Below are positions 58,909 to 64,000 of a DNA stretch of 64,000 nt, piece by piece. The stretch is from CAWGOF01 sp963824225 (GTDB taxonomy: Bacteria; Acidobacteriota; Polarisedimenticolia; Polarisedimenticolales; Polarisedimenticolaceae). Below the pieces are notes generated by a model. That model saw only the letters and a list, made by a program, of their open reading frames with translations, was not told where the DNA came from and ran no database searches. The translations under genes were made by a program, and so were the position numbers. The stretch's first letter is position 1. Each line of letters begins with the position of its first letter. The stretch is taken from positions 558,001 through 622,000 of the forward strand of contig CAWGOF010000003.1 of NCBI GenBank assembly GCA_963824225.1. The letters are read 5' to 3'.

Positions 58909-60319
58909 TCAGAGCGGCGATCAGGCTCGCGCCGAGCGCCCGATCCTGCTCGGGCAGGACGGTCCTCAGGTCGAGGAGCAGCCGGCCGTCCTGGATCCGC
59001 CCGATCACCGGGCACGGTGCCTCGCGCAGCCGCCGCTCGACCGCCGACACGTCCTCGCCCGTCGTCGCGATCGCGAGGAGCCGCGTCGGGCGCTCGCCCG
59101 TCGGCGACGATCCCCCTCCGGTGCGCGAGATGCCGTCGATGATCTCGAGCGTCGCGCGGCCTTTGACCTTCGGGGCCACGGCGCGCCGCACCTTCTCCGC
59201 CCGCACGCCGATCGCCTGCGGCTCGAGGGCCAGCATGCGCAGCGTCGGCAGCTCGTCGAACGCGCGCCCGCGGACGTGCGCCGCGAGCGTCTCGCCGAGC
59301 GCCGCGAGCTGCAGCCGGTCGAGCCGACAGACGCGCGCGAGCGGATCCTTGCGCACGCGCTCGACGAGCTCGGGCCGGCCGACGATGAAGCCGGCCTGGG
59401 GGCCGCCGAGGAGCTTGTCGCCACTGAACGTCACGAGATCGGCACCCGCGCGCAGGAGCGCGCCGACCTCGGTCTCGTCGCGGATTCCGAGCGGCGTGAG
59501 ATCGGTCACGTCCCCGCTCCCGGCGTCGACGACGAGCGGCACACCGGCCCGCCGGGCGAGCGTGGCGAGCTCGGCGACCGGCGTCTCCTCGACGAACCCG
59601 ACGATCCGGAAGTTGCTCGTGTGGACCTTGAGCAGCAGGCCGGTCTGCGGTCCGATCGCCGACTCGTAGTCCGCGATCCGCGTGCGATTCGTCGTGCCGA
59701 TCTCGCGCAGCCGCGCACCCGATGCGGCGAGCACGTCGGGCACGCGGAACGAGCCGCCGATCTCGACCAGCTCGCCGCGCGAGACCACGACCTCGCGCTC
59801 GCGGGCCAGCGCCCGCAGGCACAGCAGGATCGCCGCGGCGTTGTTGTTGACCACGTGGAACCCGGCGCCCGGGAACGAGGCGCGCGACGCAGCGGCGCGA
59901 GGTGCGTCATGCGGCTCCCCGCGCGTGCCGCGCGCGACGTCGTACTCCAGGTCGACGTAGCCCCGCGCGGCCTCGGCGACGCGGCGCGCGGCGGCATCGG
60001 ACAGGACCGAGCGCCCGAGGTTCGTGTGGATCACGACGCCGGTCGCGTTCACCACCGCTCGCGGCCCGCCGAGGAGCCGCTCGGCCGCGCGCGACACGCG
60101 CGCCGTGATCGCCCGCACCGACACCGCGCGGTGCAGCGCCGCGCCCTCGAGCCCGTTCGAGCGGATCTCCTGCCGCAGCTCGTCGAGCGCCTCGCGCAGC
60201 AGATCCCGCACGAGGCTCGCCCCGTGGCGGGCGGCGAGCGAACGCACCGGGCGCGCGGCGAGGAGGCGCGTCATCCCCGGGAGCGAGCGCAGGCGGGCGC
60301 TCTCGTTCGGCCGTTGCAT
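58909..60319 (-). CDS. selA: L-seryl-tRNA(Sec) selenium transferase
   Basis: About 470 aa. PLP enzyme converting Ser-tRNA(Sec) to Sec-tRNA(Sec): NATGVVIHTNLGRS, VVNNNAAAILL, IGTTNRTRIADYESAIG, VVDAGSGDV, the PLP-lysine segment TFSGDKLLGGPQAGFI. Ignoring one extra base at GCTC (58912-58915, GCT/GCC) gives a stop at 58909, seven bases from the corrected ychF stop; uncorrected, the frame runs into ychF. A compensated pair near 59,880-59,935 garbles ~15 residues between ARG and FHVVNNN. Pairs functionally with selB at 5-7 kb. Confidence 0.85.
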
Positions 60320-60380
60320 CCGGGGGGCCTACTTCCTACCTTCTCCCATGGCCCGGAGCGCCTCCGGACCAGGAGTCCCG

Positions 60381-60965
60381 ATGGCCGAACCGACACCCAC
60401 CGCGACGACGGCGGCCGCGCTCGAGGCCGACCTGGCGCGGCTCGACACGATGCTGCGTCAGCTGAAGGTGCAGTACGACATGTACTTCGGCGGCGGAATC
60501 AAGCACCAGCCGCTCGAGCTGCGGACCGAGGCGGAGAAGATCATTCGGCGGTACGCCAACGCCTCGATCCAGAAGTACGCGCAACGGTTCCACCTGAATA
60601 CGCTGGTCAGCCGTTACAACAGTCTAGCCGAACTGTGGGGCAAGACTCTGCGCTCGCGCGAGGAGGGCGAATGGCACGCCCCGTCCGCGCCCAAGACGAC
60701 CGAGCCGCAGGAGACGCTGCTCGCGCGCTGCCGCATTCGCGACGCCGAACAGCAGAAGGCCCAGCTCAAGCCGCTGTACGAGCGGTTCGTCGAGGCCCGC
60801 CGGGCCTACGGCGGCGAAACGCGCGATCTGCCGTTCGACAAGTTCCTCCGTGGAATCGCCCGCCAGACCCGCACGTTGCAAGAACGCGGCGAGTGCGGTG
60901 AAATTGAGCTGCGCGTGGTGGTCTCAGACCACCGCGTCGAGCTGCGGGCGCGGGCCCGGCGCTAA
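60381..60965 (+). CDS. MXAN_5187-like C-terminal domain protein
   Basis: A 194-aa soluble protein. N-terminal helical region (LEADLARLDTMLRQLKVQYDMYFGGG) and C-terminal PLYERFVEARRAYGGETRDLPFDKFLRGI, which resembles proteins described around Myxococcus MXAN_5187. ATG 60381 lies after GGAG (60372-60375). Role unknown; followed by a TPR gene after 35 bases, likely same operon. Confidence 0.6.
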   Translation: MAEPTPTATTAAALEADLARLDTMLRQLKVQYDMYFGGGIKHQPLELRTEAEKIIRRYANASIQKYAQRFHLNTLVSRYNSLAELWGKTLRSREEGEWHAPSAPKTTEPQETLLARCRIRDAEQQKAQLKPLYERFVEARRAYGGETRDLPFDKFLRGIARQTRTLQERGECGEIELRVVVSDHRVELRARARR

Positions 60966-61000
60966 CCGGCCGGCCCGGAGAGCCGCGCGAGGAGCCTCCG

Positions 61001-61930
61001 ATGCGTCGTTTGTTCGACCGAGCGGCCGGGTTGATCTTGGCCGCGCTCGTCGTGACCTCCGTGGCCGTGGCCCAGGAGCCTGTGCCGCCGCCGCCCGCGG
61101 CACCGGCGCCGGCGGCGCAGACCTCCGAGAAGGAGCGGGCCAAGCAGCAGCGGATCGAGGAGTACCTGCGGAAGAAGGAGGAGCGAATCGCGCGCGAGGA
61201 GGCGAAGGCGGCGCAGCGCGCAGCCGCAACGGCGCCGGCCCCCGCGCCGGCAGCGGCGGCGCCCGCCGCTGCGGCGCCCGCCGCTGCGGCGCCCGCCGCT
61301 GCGGCGGCCACCGCCGTCCCGAAGAAGAAGAACTCGAAGCTGCCGAAGGGGCTCGCCGCAGCCCAGCTGACCGTGTGGGCCAGCCCGATGGCCAAGGATC
61401 CGACCGTCCGGGCGTACCTCGAGCGCGTCGACCGCGAAGAGGCCTCCCCGCAGCAGCTCGCCGCGTTCGGTAACTTCGTCTCGGACGGCGGGATGCCGCG
61501 CGAGGCGGTCGAGTACTACCGCGTCGCGATCGACCTCGAGAAGCAGGACCCGACGCTGTGGCTGAACTACGGCACGATCCAGCGCCAGGTCGGCGACTTC
61601 AAGGGCGCGATGTCGTCGTACGGAAAGACGCTCGAGCTCTCGCCGAGCAACGCGCTCGCGCACTACAACGTCGGCACCGTGCTCGACGAGCAGGGACACT
61701 ACGACGAGGCGATCGAGGCGTTCACGGTCGCGCTGCGCCTCGATCCGTCTCTCGGCCGGCCGGCGACGAACCCCCAGGCCGCGAACAACGAGCGGCTGGT
61801 CGCGGCAAAGCTCAAGCTGTACCAGGAGAACGCGGGTCGGCTGTCCCTGCCGCTGTCCCACGTGCCGGGCGGCGAGATCGAGGAGCCCGAGCCCGCGCCA
61901 GAGAACGCCGCCCCGCCCGACCAGCGGTAA
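61001..61930 (+). CDS. exported TPR protein with Ala/Pro-rich linker
   Basis: A 309-aa protein. Signal peptide (AAGLILAALVVTSVAVA), a charged coiled-coil (KERAKQQRIEEYLRKKEERIAREE), an Ala/Pro tract from residue ~73 built of tandem repeats, then TPR units (AVEYYRVAIDLEKQDPTLWLNYG, ALAHYNVGTVLDEQGHYDEAIEAF). Likely a periplasmic or envelope scaffold. ATG 61001 follows GGAG. Confidence 0.75.
   Translation: MRRLFDRAAGLILAALVVTSVAVAQEPVPPPPAAPAPAAQTSEKERAKQQRIEEYLRKKEERIAREEAKAAQRAAATAPAPAPAAAAPAAAAPAAAAPAAAAATAVPKKKNSKLPKGLAAAQLTVWASPMAKDPTVRAYLERVDREEASPQQLAAFGNFVSDGGMPREAVEYYRVAIDLEKQDPTLWLNYGTIQRQVGDFKGAMSSYGKTLELSPSNALAHYNVGTVLDEQGHYDEAIEAFTVALRLDPSLGRPATNPQAANNERLVAAKLKLYQENAGRLSLPLSHVPGGEIEEPEPAPENAAPPDQR
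61261..61305 (+). repeat. three tandem 15-bp units in the TPR gene
   Basis: GCCCGCCGCTGCGGC repeats three times exactly (61261-61275, 61276-61290, 61291-61305), keeping frame and encoding a repeating P-A-A-A-A pentapeptide. A probable length-variable slippage site. Confidence 0.85.
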
Positions 61931-61949
61931 CCCGCTAGAATCGGGGTCC

Positions 61950-62693
61950 ATGCGCGCTGTCGTCTTGTGCTCGGTCGCGTTCGCCGCCGCGTGGGGCCCG
62001 TCCGTCTCCGCCTGGGCCCCCGAATCCCGGATGGCGATCGCCGACGAGGCGGTCCGGCTGATGCCCCAGTCGCTGCGCCTGGCGCTCGACATGCACCGGC
62101 TCGACCTGATGACCGGCGTCCTCGGCCCGTTGAGCGACGAGGACTCGAAGGCCCACCGCGCCCCGTGGATCGGCGGCGCGCTCGACGCGTCCCTGGCCCA
62201 CGAGGCCGAAGCGCTGGTCGCCGAGCTCGGCATGCGCACCCCGTTCCGGAGCCTGGCCGAGCGGTTCGGCCGCCTGGCGCACTTCGCCATGGACGCCGGT
62301 TTCCCCCCCGGCGTCGGCGACGCGCAGGACGACGCTCGCTACGCGCACTTCGCACGGTTCTGCGAGAGCCGCAGGCCGCGGTTCCCGCTCGTGTTCTACG
62401 GCCACGACGACCCGGCGCTGGCGCGCCGCGACTGGCCCGGGTTCGCCCGGTCGGTGATGAGCCGCTCGCGGACCGACGATCGCATGCTCGCGCGGGCCTA
62501 CGCGCAAGCGGGCGATCCGCCGGCGGCATCGGCGTTCGACGATCGCTCGATTCCGTTCGCCGTCGGCTCGCTCTCGTACTCCCGCGCCGTCAACGACGTC
62601 GTCCGCGTGTGGCTCGCCGCGTGGGATGCGGCGGGCGGCGACACGGGCCGCACGCCGTTCCGCACATCCGCGCCCCGCAGCACCAAGGAGTAG
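61950..62693 (+). CDS. secreted phospholipase-C-like protein with altered metal site
   Basis: A 247-aa exported protein. Processing would leave Trp at or near the mature N-terminus (SAWAPESRMAIADEAVRLMP), as in zinc-dependent phospholipase C/S1-P1 nucleases, where the N-terminal Trp binds zinc. Expected His ligands are missing: WAPESR replaces WxxxxH, and LAHFAMDAGFPPG replaces the HxxxDxxxPxH pattern. Hence a catalytically changed relative. No other family fits better. Confidence 0.5.
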   Translation: MRAVVLCSVAFAAAWGPSVSAWAPESRMAIADEAVRLMPQSLRLALDMHRLDLMTGVLGPLSDEDSKAHRAPWIGGALDASLAHEAEALVAELGMRTPFRSLAERFGRLAHFAMDAGFPPGVGDAQDDARYAHFARFCESRRPRFPLVFYGHDDPALARRDWPGFARSVMSRSRTDDRMLARAYAQAGDPPAASAFDDRSIPFAVGSLSYSRAVNDVVRVWLAAWDAAGGDTGRTPFRTSAPRSTKE

Positions 62694-62696
62694 CCC

Positions 62697-64000
62697 GTGG
62701 GAACCGATCGCGTAGCGCGCGCACTGCTCAGCGTGTTCGACAAGCGCGGGATCCTCGAGCTCGCCCGGGGGCTCAACGACCTGGGGATCGAGATCCTGTC
62801 GAGTGGCGGGACCGCCGACCTGCTCGTCGAGGGCGGGATCCCCGTCGTGCCGGTCTCGACCCACACCGGGTTCCCCGAGATGCTCGACGGTCGCGTCAAG
62901 ACGCTCCATCCGCGGATTCACGCCGGGATCCTCGCCGTGCGGGCGAACGAGCGGCATGCCGCGGACCTGCGCGCGCACGGCATCCCGCCGATCGACCTCG
63001 TCGTCGTCAACCTGTATCCGTTCGAGCGCACGGTGGCCAAGGACGGCGTCGCGCTGCACGAGGCGATCGAGATGATCGACATCGGCGGCCCGGCGATGGT
63101 CCGGGCCGCGGCGAAGAACCACGCCGACGTCGGCGTGATCGTCGAGCCCGAGGACTATGCGGCGGTGCTCGACGAGCTGCGGCGCGCGGACGGCCGCCTG
63201 TCGGACGACACGCGGCTACGCCTGGCGAGCAAGGCGTTCCGGCACACGAGCGCGTACGACGCCGCGGTCCATGCGTACCTGGCGACGGTCGAGGCGCGGT
63301 CGAGCGGCGCTCCCGCGTTCCCCGATCGGTTCGTGCTCGACCTGCGCAAGGTGCAGGACCTGCGGTACGGCGAGAACCCGCACCAGGCCGCCGCGTTCTA
63401 CCGCGATCCGCTGATCCCCGGCACGAGCCTGGCGACGGCCCGGCAGCTGCAGGGCAAGGAGCTGTCGTTCAACAACCTGCTCGACTGCGACGCGGCCCTG
63501 ACGCTCGCGGCGGAGCTCCCCACACCCGCGTGCGCGATCATCAAGCACGGCAACCCGTGCGGGGTCGCGCTCGGCCCCGAGCCGCGCGTCGCGTTCGACC
63601 GGGCGTTCGAGTGCGACCCGACGAGTGCGTTCGGCGGGGTCCTGGGGTTCAACACCCCGCTCGACCGGCGCGTCGCTGAGGCGGTCGCCGAGCGATTCTT
63701 CGAGTGCGTGGTCGCGCCGTCGTACGACGACGAGGCGCGCGAGGTGCTCGAGCGCAAGAAGGGCCTGCGCCTGCTCGAGACCGGCGATCTCGCGCGGGTG
63801 CGGCCCGGTCTCGATCTACGCAAGGTCACGGGTGGCCTCTTGGTCCAGGATGCCGACCGGCTCACCGAGTCCGTGCGCGAGGCGCGGGTCGTCTCGCGGC
63901 GGGCGCCGACCGAGGACGAGTGGCGCGCGCTCGAGTTCGCATGGATCGTGGCCAAGAACGTCAAGTCGAACGCGATCGTCTACGCCGTCGCCGACCGCAC
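62697..64000 (+). CDS. purH: bifunctional purine biosynthesis protein PurH (partial, runs off right edge)
   Basis: 434 codons visible from GTG 62697. N-terminal IMP cyclohydrolase domain: LLSVFDKRGI, LSSGGTADLL, GFPEMLDGRVKTLHP, NLYPFERTV and MIDIGGPAMVRAAAKN. The AICAR transformylase domain begins: DLRYGENPHQAAAFY, KELSFNNLLDCDAAL, IIKHGNPCGVA, DPTSAFGGVLGFN. Start is GTG, four bases after the previous stop. The end, including the remaining transformylase region, lies beyond the window. Confidence 0.95.
   Translation, partial: MGTDRVARALLSVFDKRGILELARGLNDLGIEILSSGGTADLLVEGGIPVVPVSTHTGFPEMLDGRVKTLHPRIHAGILAVRANERHAADLRAHGIPPIDLVVVNLYPFERTVAKDGVALHEAIEMIDIGGPAMVRAAAKNHADVGVIVEPEDYAAVLDELRRADGRLSDDTRLRLASKAFRHTSAYDAAVHAYLATVEARSSGAPAFPDRFVLDLRKVQDLRYGENPHQAAAFYRDPLIPGTSLATARQLQGKELSFNNLLDCDAALTLAAELPTPACAIIKHGNPCGVALGPEPRVAFDRAFECDPTSAFGGVLGFNTPLDRRVAEAVAERFFECVVAPSYDDEAREVLERKKGLRLLETGDLARVRPGLDLRKVTGGLLVQDADRLTESVREARVVSRRAPTEDEWRALEFAWIVAKNVKSNAIVYAVADR

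Overview
The window is very GC-rich DNA, densely packed and strongly biased to C/G at third codon positions. Neighbouring genes often share stop/start bases (GTGA, ATGA, TAGTG). The content suggests a free-living Gram-negative bacterium of the delta-proteobacterial/Myxococcota/Binatota type. Supporting points are the sigma-70-like ECF plus Ser/Thr-kinase-TPR modules, an MXAN_5187-like protein, a short Hfq-like Sm protein, SelA/SelB, TatA, and many secreted proteins with signal peptides. The lineage is inferred from gene content only; there is no rRNA in the window.

Layout. 1-5 kb: a secreted-protein fragment, a small unknown protein with a good promoter, a degenerate HD-GYP/GAF/GGDEF membrane sensor, and a ChaN-like protein with tatA. 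5-15 kb: selB, a hybrid histidine kinase, a RhlE-type helicase, a YaiI-type protein, a primary-like sigma factor, a rhomboid protease, an NtrC-type regulator and an HNH nuclease. 15-25 kb: a thioredoxin/CcdA/TlpA redox operon ending in ddl, a sirtuin, larC, a tRNA-binding protein, an Sm-like protein with pta, and two membrane-associated glycosyltransferases. 24.4-35.5 kb: one long minus-strand housekeeping block (tig-clpP-clpX-lon-engB-rho, then rpmE-prfA-prmC-moeA from its own promoter).

35.4-36.0 kb is a minus-strand tRNA cluster (Leu, Lys, Arg, His, Arg); single tRNA-Arg and tRNA-Pro genes lie at 41.2 and 56.8 kb. 36-57 kb is the accessory part: two secreted zinc-protease candidates, a secreted phosphatase fused to a kinase-like domain, a Cys-rich secreted protein, and two sigma-factor/receptor-kinase modules. 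It also holds an alpha/beta hydrolase, a beta-propeller protein and several unknown small proteins. 57-64 kb returns to general functions: a TPR lipoprotein, YchF-like GTPase, selA, an MXAN_5187-like protein, an Ala/Pro-rich TPR protein, a phospholipase-C-like secreted protein, and the start of purH.

The most unusual feature is a set of roughly sixty single-base frame breaks in lon, clpX, clpP, tig, one receptor kinase, ychF, selA and the large protease. As far as I could resolve them, each falls on a third codon position that carries either two bases or none, and usually the two bases are synonymous alternatives (TAT/TAC, CAA/CAG, GAG/GAA, CTT/CTG). This looks like consensus building across two co-existing strains rather than gene decay. 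With that correction every affected gene becomes a full-length member of its family. The best candidate for undescribed biology is the secreted phosphatase-kinase fusion at 39.4-41.2 kb, followed by the paired sigma/kinase modules sitting among secreted zinc proteases and Cys-rich proteins.
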